From Proteobacteria bacterium UBA981 (GTDB taxonomy: Bacteria > Pseudomonadota > Gammaproteobacteria > Ga0077536), in the NCBI GenBank assembly GCA_002292285.1, contig DBBP01000002.1:1-38885 (forward strand): DNA of 38,885 nt, read 5' to 3'. The notes under the pieces were generated by a model that was not told the DNA's origin, did no database searches, and was given only the letters and a program-made list of their open reading frames with translations. Numbering within the stretch: the stretch's first letter is position 1; each line of letters opens with the position of its first letter. A program made the position numbers and the translations under genes. This document shows positions 17,234-25,194 of this stretch, in pieces.

Positions 17234-18084
17234 CCGACGAGCGCCGACACGGTCAGGGGGCGTCGGGCACGAATGATTTTAGTCCCGCCGCGGGCACGGA
17301 TTATTATTACGCCAGCCTCTACTACCCCCTGCCCCAACGGCGACGCATCCAGCTTCTTGAGGCCTTGCGACGCGAGTTGAGCGTGATCCCGGAAGTCTGT
17401 CGCGATCGTGGCGTTGCCCACACGAAACTAGCCTGGTGGCACGACGAACTCGATCACCTCGAACGGGGAACGCCACGCCATCAATTGTCGCGATGCCTGG
17501 CACCTTATTTTCACAGCGAGCCGGGGCTCTCGAATTGCTTTCGCGATTTCATTGTCGCGCTGCATAGTTCGCTCAGTGACGTGGTCCCACCCACCCGGGA
17601 CGCGGTACTTGACGAAATTGCCGCCGTGCACGGTGGCGTCATTCGCGCGCTAGCCGAGACGTCGCCGAGACAAGACGAGGCCGATTACGAGCAATTGCGG
17701 CGACTGGCCGTATTGGTCGAACTCGCATACGACTTGCGTGGGCTGCGCCAACATCGCCGGTCGGCGACACTGCATCTCAGTGCCAGTGCTTTGGCGGCGC
17801 ACGGATTGACTGCAAACGTGGTCCGCGACACGCCGACCTCGAAGCCTTTAGAAGCCTTACTGAAGGCCGAACTCACGGAGCTTCGCGGTGAAATAGCTGC
17901 GACGCTCGACCAGATGCCCAAGCATCTGCGCAATCAACAACGACTCTTCACGACGCTGGCCCGAATTCAGCTTCACGCCGTTAAGCTGACGCTGGAAGAC
18001 GGCTGCCAGGTCCTTGAGCGGCGCATCGATCCAACGCCGGTGCACAAACTCATGCTGGCACTGCGAACCCGCTTATTTGGCTGA
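17224..18084 (+). CDS. Squalene/phytoene synthase-fold protein, NDUFAF6-like, probably not a standard prenyl synthase
   Basis: The 286-residue protein resembles the trans-isoprenyl diphosphate synthase fold as seen in NDUFAF6-type members: YYASLYYPLPQRRR at the start, then LAWWHDELDHLERGTPRHQLS, equivalent to the first aspartate-rich region with its following HQ, and a central helix AVLDEIAAVHGGVIRAL. The second motif, normally LRDxxxD followed by RxxLP, is degraded to LRGLRQHRRSATLHLS, so head-to-head condensation activity is doubtful. Mitochondrial NDUFAF6 is a respiratory complex I assembly factor with this fold. The gene overlaps the HAD phosphatase by 10 bases and lies between ubiG and the SDH locus, so a role in respiratory-chain assembly or isoprenoid metabolism is possible but unproven. 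Confidence 0.75.
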   Translation: MAVTDERRHGQGASGTNDFSPAAGTDYYYASLYYPLPQRRRIQLLEALRRELSVIPEVCRDRGVAHTKLAWWHDELDHLERGTPRHQLSRCLAPYFHSEPGLSNCFRDFIVALHSSLSDVVPPTRDAVLDEIAAVHGGVIRALAETSPRQDEADYEQLRRLAVLVELAYDLRGLRQHRRSATLHLSASALAAHGLTANVVRDTPTSKPLEALLKAELTELRGEIAATLDQMPKHLRNQQRLFTTLARIQLHAVKLTLEDGCQVLERRIDPTPVHKLMLALRTRLFG

Positions 18085-18117
18085 TGCGGAGTCACTACAG
18101 GCGCCTCCTCGCTCGCT

Positions 18118-18579
18118 TCAAGTCGTCGGCTCACGTGCGAAACGTAGCCGCACGCGAAGTTGGCGACAGACATCAGTCTGGCTATTGTCGGCCAGCAACG
18201 CGACATGGCGCAGCCGCCCATCGGCCTCACGCAGAGTCAGCGCGATCAATGGTTCGGTAACCACCGGGGCACAGACCAACGAAGCACGCTCATTGCGACC
18301 GTTGCGAAAACTGAGCTGCCACTGCTCATTTGAGCTCAACAACAGCCCGATCACGTCATCTGCACGCGACCGCGCGAGGTAGTTGAGTACACGCCAGCCG
18401 TTGAGTGTCACCAAGCTGATGACGGCCAGCCGGAAAGGCAGCGCGGACGGCAGCAGCAGCATCCCGACCGCCGCAGCATGCATAGCCAGCAAGACTCGGG
18501 CCAGTTGCTTCGACTTGCCTACAGCCAGGTAGATCGGTCCATCGATTTTGGCCATGGTGGACGCCAGCATAGCGCGCAC
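18118..18579 (-). CDS. YgfX/CptA-like membrane protein
   Basis: This small inner-membrane protein of the YgfX family is known in enterobacteria to interact with SdhE. It has 153 residues with two adjacent hydrophobic helices (about 28-60, LARVLLAMHAAAVGML then FRLAVISLVTL) followed by a soluble beta-rich domain. That domain has WQLSFRNG, VVTEPLIALTLR and RLRHVALLADNSQTDVCRQLRVRLRF, the last resembling the family's C-terminal D-x-R-x-LRV-x-LR pattern. In E. coli ygfX lies directly after sdhE; here it lies alone on the opposite strand, divergent from the sdh operon. Possible starts are GTG 18579 (GAGG 5 bases upstream), ATG 18570 and ATG 18555. The E. coli member was also described as the toxin CptA, but no toxin activity should be assumed here. 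Confidence 0.65.
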   Translation of the reverse strand: MRAMLASTMAKIDGPIYLAVGKSKQLARVLLAMHAAAVGMLLLPSALPFRLAVISLVTLNGWRVLNYLARSRADDVIGLLLSSNEQWQLSFRNGRNERASLVCAPVVTEPLIALTLREADGRLRHVALLADNSQTDVCRQLRVRLRFAREPTT

Positions 18580-18687
18580 AGCACCTCAGCAAAACAGTTT
18601 AGAGGGAGCGTGGCTCGGACGGCAGCTGAGACCTTGATCGTGAAAGTCACCGACAGATGAGAATCCCAGACGAATGCGCGCTGTAGC

Positions 18688-18716
18688 TTGAAATTAGGTG
18701 GGCATAAAAAGATACT
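18688..18716 (+). promoter_or_regulatory. Candidate sigma70 promoter of the sdh operon
   Basis: TTGAAA (18688-18693, 5/6 match) and GATACT (18711-18716, 4/6 match) are separated by exactly 17 bases. The predicted start, near 18723, lies about 38 bases before the SDHAF4 gene. Confidence 0.5.
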
Positions 18717-18724
18717 AGCGGTGC

Positions 18725-18739
18725 TCGGCAGTGAGCCGA
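18725..18739 (+). other. Short hairpin at the 5' end of the predicted sdh transcript
   Basis: TCGGC AGTGA GCCGA forms a perfect 5-bp stem with a 5-base loop immediately after the predicted transcription start. It might stabilise the 5' end of the mRNA. It is short enough to be chance. Confidence 0.3.
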
Positions 18740-18760
18740 AGTGCGACTAAGTGACTACCC

Positions 18761-18937
18761 ATGAGTCTTGACAAAAACCCGTCCGACAAATCCAGCACGC
18801 CGGCGGACCCGGCGCGCGCGCCGGGCGCGACTGCGCCGGAGGGGCCATTACGTCCGCCCGAAGTTGGCGGTCCAAAAGGACTCGAGCCGACCCGTTACGG
18901 CGATTGGGAACGCAAAGGCCGGTGCGTCGACTTCTAA
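18761..18937 (+). CDS. SDHAF4-like (DUF1674) succinate dehydrogenase assembly factor
   Basis: This 58-residue protein is easily missed because of its size. Its C-terminal half reads PPEVGGPKGLEPTRYGDWE followed by RKGRCVDF and the stop, the complete DUF1674 signature. In mitochondria SDHAF4 (Sdh8) binds the flavinylated SdhA and promotes its joining to SdhB. The N-terminal half is Pro/Ala-rich and probably disordered. It is the first gene of the sdh run, 67 bases upstream of sdhC, and behind the candidate promoter. The ribosome site is weak (AAGTGA). Its position with sdhCDAB strongly supports the same role here; activity itself is inferred. Confidence 0.9.
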   Translation: MSLDKNPSDKSSTPADPARAPGATAPEGPLRPPEVGGPKGLEPTRYGDWERKGRCVDF

Positions 18938-19004
18938 ACGATTGATCACCTCGCCGCAACGCTCGCGGCGCAACTCAAACCAGCAACCCGAACGTATTTG
19001 GCTT

Positions 19005-19394
19005 ATGGCAGATAATCCTCTTTCACCGCATTTGCAGGTCTATCGACCGCAACTGACTTCGGTACTCTCGATCACGCATCGTGGCACGGGCGTGTTTTTA
19101 AGCCTCGGTACGATCGTGATGTTGTACTGGCTGGTCTCAGCGTCGCTCGGACCTGACGCCTATGCGTCAATGCAGCAGTGCCTGAGTTCGATGCCGATAC
19201 AAATCGTGCTCGCAGGGTGGGTGTTCGCTTTCTATTTCCACCTTCTTAACGGCGTGCGCCATTTGTTTTGGGACAGCGGGCGCGGCTTTGAACTAAGTAC
19301 CGCGTACAAATCCGGCTATGCTGTTATGGCTGGTGCGTTACTCATGAGTGCCCTCACTTGGGGCTGTGTCATCTCTCAGGGAGGTGCGGCATGA
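19005..19394 (+). CDS. sdhC: SdhC: succinate dehydrogenase cytochrome b556 subunit
   Basis: This membrane anchor subunit of complex II binds heme b and ubiquinone together with SdhD. The 129-residue protein starts with PLSPHLQVYRPQLTS and ITHRGTGVFLS, the conserved quinone-site region (Ser and Arg), followed by three membrane helices. YFHLLNGVRHLFWD contains the axial heme histidine and the HxxxGxRHLxxD family motif. ATG 19005 is chosen because SdhC proteins begin just before the SPHL motif; the frame is open further upstream, but that part is basic, low-complexity and overlaps the SDHAF4 gene. The stop overlaps the sdhD start as ATGA. Confidence 0.96.
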   Translation: MADNPLSPHLQVYRPQLTSVLSITHRGTGVFLSLGTIVMLYWLVSASLGPDAYASMQQCLSSMPIQIVLAGWVFAFYFHLLNGVRHLFWDSGRGFELSTAYKSGYAVMAGALLMSALTWGCVISQGGAA

Positions 19395-19774
19395 ATTTGC
19401 GCAGTGACCTTGGACGTGTGCGCGGATTAGGCTCTGCCAAGTCCGGCTCTCACCACTGGATGCACCAGCGCTTGAGCGCGATCGCACTGATACCGTTAGC
19501 GCTGTGGTTCGTCACAAGCCTGATGTCACACATGGGCGACAGTCACGGCGAATTAGTTGACTGGATCAGCTCGCCGTTTGTAACGGTGTTGTTGCTCGCC
19601 TTAGTGACAAGCGCTTTCTATCACGCAAAGCTCGGTCTGCAAGTTGTTATAGAAGACTACGTGCATGCTGAGATGAGCAAAATGGCGTTACTTGTCGCAA
19701 TGAAACTGGCTGTCGCTTTTGGCGCGTTGCTGGGCGTTGTTGCGATCCTCAAAATCTCCTTTGGAATGGCTTGA
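19391..19774 (+). CDS. sdhD: SdhD: succinate dehydrogenase membrane anchor subunit
   Basis: This second membrane anchor of complex II has 127 residues and three hydrophobic helices. GSAKSGSHHWMHQRLSAIAL is the conserved N-terminal region, and YHAKLGLQVVIEDYVH carries the heme-ligand histidine and the Asp-Tyr pair of the quinone site. ATG 19391 follows GGGAGGTG by a good distance and overlaps the sdhC stop (ATGA), so the two are translationally coupled. Confidence 0.95.
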   Translation: MNLRSDLGRVRGLGSAKSGSHHWMHQRLSAIALIPLALWFVTSLMSHMGDSHGELVDWISSPFVTVLLLALVTSAFYHAKLGLQVVIEDYVHAEMSKMALLVAMKLAVAFGALLGVVAILKISFGMA

Positions 19775-19785
19775 CGGAATCCCAA

Positions 19786-21576
19786 ATGCCTGCTGAATAT
19801 CAACTTATAGAACACCAGTACGACGTTATTGTTGTCGGTGCCGGCGGGGCCGGCTTGCGAGCGACTTTTGGCATGGCCGCCGAAGGACTTGCGACCGCAT
19901 GCATCACTAAAGTCTTCCCTACCCGAAGCCACACGGTTGCCGCACAGGGCGGCATGAGTGCTGCGCTCGGCAACATGGGCCCGGACGACTGGCGCTGGCA
20001 CATGTACGACACCGTCAAAGGGTCCGACTGGCTCGGTGACCAGGACGCGATCGAATACATGTGCCGCGAGGCAATACCTGCGGTTATTGAACTCGAGCAT
20101 TACGGGGTGCCGTTTTCGCGTACCGAAACGGGCGAAATTTACCAACGCCCATTCGGCGGAATGACGACTAACTACGGCGAGGGCACAGCCCAGCGTACCT
20201 GCGCCGCTGCCGACCGTACCGGCCATGCCATTCTGCATACGCTCTACCAGCAATCGTTGAAACACAATGCGGAATTTTTGATTGAGTATTTCGCCGTGGA
20301 TTTGGTCATGGACGCGGACGGCGTATGTCGCGGGGTCATTGCCTGGAACCTCGAAGATGGCAGCATGCACATCTTCCGCGCCCAGACCGTTGTGCTCGCC
20401 ACCGGCGGTTACGGCCGCAGCTATTTTTCCTGTACGTCAGCGCACACCTGCACTGGCGACGGCAATGGCATGGCACTACGCGCCGGCTTACCGCTGCAGG
20501 ACATGGAGTTTACTCAGTTCCACCCCACGGGCATTTATGGTGCCGGCTGTTTGATCACCGAAGGGGTGCGTGGCGAAGGCGGTTACCTGACTAACGCCGA
20601 TGGCGAACGGTTCATGGAACGTTATGCGCCGAATGCCAAGGATCTCGCTTCACGGGACGTCGTATCGCGCTCTATGACTATCGAGATCAACGAAGGTCGT
20701 GGGGTCGGCGATCATAAGGATCACATCTTTCTGCACCTTGAACACCTCGGTCCGGAGGTCATTAACGAGCGGCTGCCGGGAATTGCTGAATCTGCCGAAA
20801 TTTTCGCCGGCGTCGATGTCACCAAACAGCCTATCCCCGTGCTTCCGACAGTCCACTACAACATGGGCGGCGTGCCAACCAATTATCACGGCGAGGTGGT
20901 CACACTAAGAGATGGCAATCCGGATTCCGTGGTACCTGGCTTGATGTCGATTGGCGAAGCGGCATGCGTATCGGTTCACGGCGCTAACCGCCTGGGCTCC
21001 AACTCTCTGCTCGACCTGGTCGTATTCGGACGCGCTGCGGCAAAACGATGTGCCGCAACGCTGACACCCGGTGCGACGCAACCCAGTGTTGATCGCAACG
21101 CTGTCGATAAAATCATTTCGCGCTTTGACGCGTTACGCTATGCGGACGGTTCGGAATCGACTGCGAAACTCCGCGACGACATGCAACGCATCATGCAAAC
21201 GCACGCCGCAGTATTTCGTACTGGTGACGTACTCGAAGAGGGCAAAGCCAAACTGCGCGAGGTCTACGCTGCTTTCCAGCACGTGAAAGTCTCCGACCGT
21301 TCCATGCGCTGGAACACTGATTTGGTAGAAACCCTGGAGCTGGCAAATCTACTCGGTAGCGCGATGGTCAGTATCGATGCTGCCGCCAATCGAACGGAAA
21401 GCCGCGGCGCCCATGCGCGCGAAGATTTCCCCGATCGCGATGACGAGAACTGGATGAAACACACGCTGACCTGGATAGAGGACGATGGCAAGGTCAAGTT
21501 TGACTATCGCCCGGTCCATCTCTACACGCTCAGTGACGACGTCGAAGTCGTACCTCCGAAAAAACGCGTTTATTAA
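19786..21576 (+). CDS. sdhA: SdhA: succinate dehydrogenase flavoprotein subunit
   Basis: This catalytic subunit oxidises succinate to fumarate with covalently bound FAD. From ATG 19786 it has 596 residues, normal for the family. Visible are the dinucleotide fold VIVVGAGGAGLRA, TRSHTVAAQGGM with the histidine that links FAD, the active-site FHPTGIYGAGCLITEGVRGEGG, and HGANRLGSNSLLDLVVFGR with the substrate-binding arginine. The C-terminus has the usual DWMKHTL-like NWMKHTLTW. TTG 19771, overlapping the sdhD stop, is an alternative start adding five residues. SdhE and SDHAF4 encoded in the same run are its assembly factors. Confidence 0.98.
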   Translation: MPAEYQLIEHQYDVIVVGAGGAGLRATFGMAAEGLATACITKVFPTRSHTVAAQGGMSAALGNMGPDDWRWHMYDTVKGSDWLGDQDAIEYMCREAIPAVIELEHYGVPFSRTETGEIYQRPFGGMTTNYGEGTAQRTCAAADRTGHAILHTLYQQSLKHNAEFLIEYFAVDLVMDADGVCRGVIAWNLEDGSMHIFRAQTVVLATGGYGRSYFSCTSAHTCTGDGNGMALRAGLPLQDMEFTQFHPTGIYGAGCLITEGVRGEGGYLTNADGERFMERYAPNAKDLASRDVVSRSMTIEINEGRGVGDHKDHIFLHLEHLGPEVINERLPGIAESAEIFAGVDVTKQPIPVLPTVHYNMGGVPTNYHGEVVTLRDGNPDSVVPGLMSIGEAACVSVHGANRLGSNSLLDLVVFGRAAAKRCAATLTPGATQPSVDRNAVDKIISRFDALRYADGSESTAKLRDDMQRIMQTHAAVFRTGDVLEEGKAKLREVYAAFQHVKVSDRSMRWNTDLVETLELANLLGSAMVSIDAAANRTESRGAHAREDFPDRDDENWMKHTLTWIEDDGKVKFDYRPVHLYTLSDDVEVVPPKKRVY

Positions 21577-21593
21577 TCAACACGGTCACCTCA

Positions 21594-22376
21594 ATGGCGC
21601 AATTTACACTTCCAAAGAACTCCAAGATCGGCGTTGGCAAAACGTACGATCACGCCGCCGGCGCAAAGCGGGCTCGCACGATTTCAATTTATCGTTGGGA
21701 CCCGGATACCGGCGAGAATCCGCGCATCGACAAATACATCATTGATTTGGACAAATGCGGGCCGATGGTGCTCGACGCGATTATCTACATCAAAAACGAG
21801 ATCGACCCAACCGTGGCATTTCGGCGCTCATGTCGCGAAGGTATCTGCGGTTCCTGCGCAATGAATATTGGCGGGACGAACACGCTCGCTTGTACGACTG
21901 CGACCGAGTCAATTAAAGGCGACGTGAAAATTTACCCGCTGCCGCATATGCAGGTATCCAAGGATTTAGTGCCTGATTTGACGCATTTCTACGCGCAATA
22001 TGCGTCGATCAAACCGTGGCTTCAGTCCGAGACTCAACCGCCGCCAGATAAGGAACGCTTACAGTCAAAGGAGGATCGCGAGAAACTTGACGGGCTGTAC
22101 GAATGCATCTTGTGTGCATGTTGCTCGACGAGTTGCCCGAGTTACTGGTGGAACAGTGATCGTTATCTGGGTCCTGCAGCGCTGCTGCAAGCGCATCGCT
22201 GGCTGGTCGATAGTCGTGATGAGGCGACCGGCGAGCGCTTGGACAATCTCGAAGATCCGTTCCGTCTATATCGCTGTCATACGATCATGAACTGCACGCG
22301 AACTTGTCCGAAGGGTCTTAATCCGGCCAAGGCGATCGCTGAAATCAAGCAGATGATGGTAGCGCGGAATCTTTAG
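21594..22376 (+). CDS. sdhB: SdhB: succinate dehydrogenase iron-sulfur subunit
   Basis: This subunit carries electrons from SdhA to the quinone site. The 260-residue protein shows the [2Fe-2S] ligands C80, C85, C88 and C100 (CREGICGSC...C), then the ferredoxin-like half with CILCACCSTSC starting at C171 and CHTIMNCTRTCPKGLNP, which supply the [4Fe-4S] and [3Fe-4S] clusters. It starts 17 bases after sdhA. Confidence 0.98.
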   Translation: MAQFTLPKNSKIGVGKTYDHAAGAKRARTISIYRWDPDTGENPRIDKYIIDLDKCGPMVLDAIIYIKNEIDPTVAFRRSCREGICGSCAMNIGGTNTLACTTATESIKGDVKIYPLPHMQVSKDLVPDLTHFYAQYASIKPWLQSETQPPPDKERLQSKEDREKLDGLYECILCACCSTSCPSYWWNSDRYLGPAALLQAHRWLVDSRDEATGERLDNLEDPFRLYRCHTIMNCTRTCPKGLNPAKAIAEIKQMMVARNL

Positions 22377-22427
22377 CTGAATTCGCTCGACGATGGTGCC
22401 TTTTGTCCGCGCCCCGGCGCCCGCTCA

Positions 22428-22664
22428 ATGAGCGCCGACCAGTTGAAGCGATTGCGCTGGAGATGCCGCCGCGGCATGCGCGAACTCGATCTCATACTAG
22501 CGCGCTATCTTGATGACTATGCGCAGACCATGGACCTCGGCGAGTTCGAGCGCTTTCTCGACAGTACCGATATGGAGTTGTATGACTGGGTGACCGGCCG
22601 TGCGACGCCAACGGATAAATCGTTTGCCGAAATTGTCACGCGGCTGACGCCAACGCGGGGCTGA
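22428..22664 (+). CDS. sdhE: SdhE: FAD assembly factor for SDH (SDHAF2 family)
   Basis: This small cytoplasmic protein promotes covalent FAD attachment to SdhA. It has 78 residues, the normal length. RRGMRELD contains the RGxxE motif essential in the family, followed by LARYLDD, FERFLDSTDMELYDWVTG and the C-terminal helix. It lies 51 bases after sdhB and 4 bases before ygfZ, as in many proteobacteria where sdhE and ygfZ are neighbours. Confidence 0.96.
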   Translation: MSADQLKRLRWRCRRGMRELDLILARYLDDYAQTMDLGEFERFLDSTDMELYDWVTGRATPTDKSFAEIVTRLTPTRG

Positions 22665-22668
22665 TATC

Positions 22669-23625
22669 GTGAATACTGTTCAACATTGGCAAGCCACACT
22701 GGGAATCGATGGTGAAGCCGATCGCATCACCACCATTGGCGATGACATCGTAGAGATTGGGCTGTTAGATCAGGGCCCGACCAAGGCGCCGCAGACCGGT
22801 CTCGGCGTTATCGAAGTTAGCGGACCTGATGCGTGTGATTTCTTGCACGCCCAATTGACAGCCGATTGTCGAAAACTACAGCCCGGGCACAGCTTGCTGG
22901 CAGCGTGGTGTAGTCCCAAGGGACGTGTCCTGTACCTGCTGCGACTCATTCGCAATGAGGATAGCTTCATCATCCTCGTGCCGGACGAACAGTGCGATGC
23001 GCTGATCAAACGCCTCTCAATGTTCGTGCTGCGTGCACAAGTAGTGCTCACCAACCAGAGCGCCGACTATACGGTTATCCAATGCAACGGCGATTTCGCC
23101 GCGCCGGCATCTGGCGATGTATTTGTTGGGCGCGATCGGACACAGACCTGGTTCGTCGTTCCTTTCAGTGGTCTTGGGCAAACGTGGCAGGCGATTCCAG
23201 CACAGGCCGTGGGCGAAGCGGCGCTCATGTTGCAGGATATCCGCCTGGGTATCGCCCATTTGCCCGTTTCACTGAGCGATACTTTCCTACCCCAGGAACT
23301 GAATCTGGATATCAGTGATGGCGTCAGTTTTGAAAAGGGCTGTTATCCGGGCCAGGAAATCGTCGCCAGAGTTAAGTTTCGCGGTGAAGTAAAACGCCGC
23401 CTGGCCCGTTTACTCGGCCAGACTACCGACAGACCTGTACCCGGCACGCGAATTGTGACTCGCGACGGTGAGCCTTTGGGCACCGTGTTGTTGGCCGAGA
23501 CTACGGGCGAGCAGCAGGTGGAGATCCTTGCGGTGCTCAATCGCGCTGCCGACACAGTCTTTCTTTCCGGAGCAGACGCCGATGCGCTTAGCCGCGGGGC
23601 GATGATTTACGAACTCGGTGAGTGA
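22669..23625 (+). CDS. ygfZ: YgfZ: folate-dependent Fe-S cluster maintenance protein
   Basis: This GcvT-like folate-binding protein is needed for full activity of several Fe-S enzymes (relatives of IBA57). The 318-residue protein has VIEVSGPDACDFLHAQLTAD near the N-terminus and the diagnostic KGCYPGQE motif with its essential cysteine. The start is GTG 22669, four bases after sdhE. The end overlaps the following hydrolase gene by 8 bases. Its place next to sdhB fits support of Fe-S proteins such as SdhB. Confidence 0.95.
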   Translation: MNTVQHWQATLGIDGEADRITTIGDDIVEIGLLDQGPTKAPQTGLGVIEVSGPDACDFLHAQLTADCRKLQPGHSLLAAWCSPKGRVLYLLRLIRNEDSFIILVPDEQCDALIKRLSMFVLRAQVVLTNQSADYTVIQCNGDFAAPASGDVFVGRDRTQTWFVVPFSGLGQTWQAIPAQAVGEAALMLQDIRLGIAHLPVSLSDTFLPQELNLDISDGVSFEKGCYPGQEIVARVKFRGEVKRRLARLLGQTTDRPVPGTRIVTRDGEPLGTVLLAETTGEQQVEILAVLNRAADTVFLSGADADALSRGAMIYELGE

Positions 23626-24634
23626 CGCACTTGCGCACCCAGCCCACGGGCGACTACGCAGGCCTGAGAACTTCCGGGCGTTAAGGTGGCTGCCTGGTCC
23701 GCACCTGCCAACGATTTGGGCCAGCGAATTTCGCGCGGTCAATTCGGTTAATTTAGAATTCGAGCGCCTCGAACTTCCCGATGGTGATTTTGTTGACCTC
23801 GCGACGACACCGAACAAATTAGCCCCCGCCGTAATCGTTTTGCACGGACTGGAAGGCAGTCATCAATCCTCCTATGCGCGCGCCATTCTCGCCGCCCTCC
23901 ACGGCGCAGGGTTCTGGGGCGTCTTGCTGCACTTCCGCGGCTGTAGTGGCGAGCCCAATCGGTTGGCCCGGACTTATCATTCGGGCGATACCGCCGACCT
24001 CGCCTATGTCGTGCAGTGGCTCGAAGCGCGTACTGGTGTAGCTCCCTTCGCTGCAATCGGCTATTCGTTAGGTGGCAACGTATTGCTGAAGTGGCTCGCC
24101 GAGGAGAATGCCTCAGCCCGCCTCGAAACTGCAGTCGCGGTATCGGTGCCTTTTGATCTGGCAGCATGCGCCGATCGCCTTAACGAGGGTTTTTCGCGCA
24201 TCTACCAGCGACGACTAGTCAAGAGTATGCAGGACAAATATCTGCTCAAGTTCAAGACACAAGCTTCACCGCTGGGACGCTTGGACGTGCGGCAACTGAA
24301 AACATTTTGGGATTACGACGACCAGGTAACAGCACCCTTGCACGGCTTTCGGGATGTACACGACTACTACGGACGCAGTAGCTCTCGTCAATACCTCTCC
24401 GATATCACCATTCCGACCCTCATTCTGCACGCGCGCGACGATCCTTTCGTGCCAGCGCACGCCATACCCGAAGCAACGGAACTTGGTGCGCACACCGCGC
24501 TTGAATTGGTCGCGCATGGCGGCCATGTCGGCTTTGTCAGCAACCAGCCGCGTGACCACGAGGGCCACTGGCTGGAGCGGCGCATTTGTTCCCACTTGCG
24601 CAGCCTGAACGTTCCCCGGCGCAACGGCAGTTAG
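23618..24634 (+). CDS. YheT-family alpha/beta hydrolase
   Basis: This 338-residue putative esterase or hydrolase has the YheT/ABHD1-3 pattern. HLPTIWAS is the family signature near the N-terminus, VLHGLEGS lies at the oxyanion region, GYSLGGN holds the nucleophilic serine, HARDDPFVP the aspartate and HGGHVGFV the histidine. The substrate is unknown for most members. It starts at GTG 23618 inside the end of ygfZ, indicating coupling, and is followed 33 bases later by dsbB. Confidence 0.92.
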   Translation: MSDALAHPAHGRLRRPENFRALRWLPGPHLPTIWASEFRAVNSVNLEFERLELPDGDFVDLATTPNKLAPAVIVLHGLEGSHQSSYARAILAALHGAGFWGVLLHFRGCSGEPNRLARTYHSGDTADLAYVVQWLEARTGVAPFAAIGYSLGGNVLLKWLAEENASARLETAVAVSVPFDLAACADRLNEGFSRIYQRRLVKSMQDKYLLKFKTQASPLGRLDVRQLKTFWDYDDQVTAPLHGFRDVHDYYGRSSSRQYLSDITIPTLILHARDDPFVPAHAIPEATELGAHTALELVAHGGHVGFVSNQPRDHEGHWLERRICSHLRSLNVPRRNGS

Positions 24635-24667
24635 CTTCGCTTCTTGACCCGTGTTTCAATTACCGCA

Positions 24668-25177
24668 ATGAGTCGTATCCCACCCCGCTGGTTATTCGCG
24701 CTCACTGCACTAATTTGCGCAGCATTGTTGAGCTTCGGTTATTACCTGCAGTACCACGACGGCCTCGAGCCGTGCCCCATGTGCATTTTCCAGCGGATTT
24801 GTTATTTCGCCATCCTTGGCACAGCCACAGTGGCCGCGCTACACGGGCCTACCGGCGTTGGCGGACGCTTTTACGCAGCAATCGCTGGATTTTCGGCTGT
24901 GATCGGGGGCGCAATTGCCGGTCGGCAAGTGTGGCTGCAACACCTACCCGCAGATCAGGTCCCTGAGTGTGGTCCAGGGCTTGAGTTCATGCTTGAGGTG
25001 TATCCTCTTGCGGAAGTCATTAAGACCGCACTGCGCGGGACAGGAGAATGCGCGACCGTGGTCTGGACGTTTCTGGGCGGTTCGATCGCTGAGTGGTCGT
25101 TAGCGTGCTTTGCCGGTCTGGCGGTGGCCTATGCTGTCCTGCTCGTACGCTTCAGCCCCCGCCATCTAGGATCGTGA
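24668..25177 (+). CDS. dsbB: DsbB: disulfide bond formation protein B
   Basis: This inner-membrane quinone reductase reoxidises DsbA. The 169-residue protein has four hydrophobic helices. The first redox pair is CPMC (C36, C39), followed by the quinone-site arginine R43 in FQR. The second periplasmic pair is C101 (PECGPG) and C128 (GECATV), so the enzyme looks functional. ATG 24668 is preferred because family members start shortly before the first helix; TTG 24644 would add eight residues. The stop overlaps a possible GTG of the next gene. Confidence 0.95.
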   Translation: MSRIPPRWLFALTALICAALLSFGYYLQYHDGLEPCPMCIFQRICYFAILGTATVAALHGPTGVGGRFYAAIAGFSAVIGGAIAGRQVWLQHLPADQVPECGPGLEFMLEVYPLAEVIKTALRGTGECATVVWTFLGGSIAEWSLACFAGLAVAYAVLLVRFSPRHLGS

Positions 25178-25194
25178 AATTGGAGCTCATCACC

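Noticed and set aside
18768..19004. N-terminal extension of SdhC
   Set aside because: The extension is Arg-rich, overlaps the SDHAF4 gene in another frame, and SdhC proteins start at the SPHL region.
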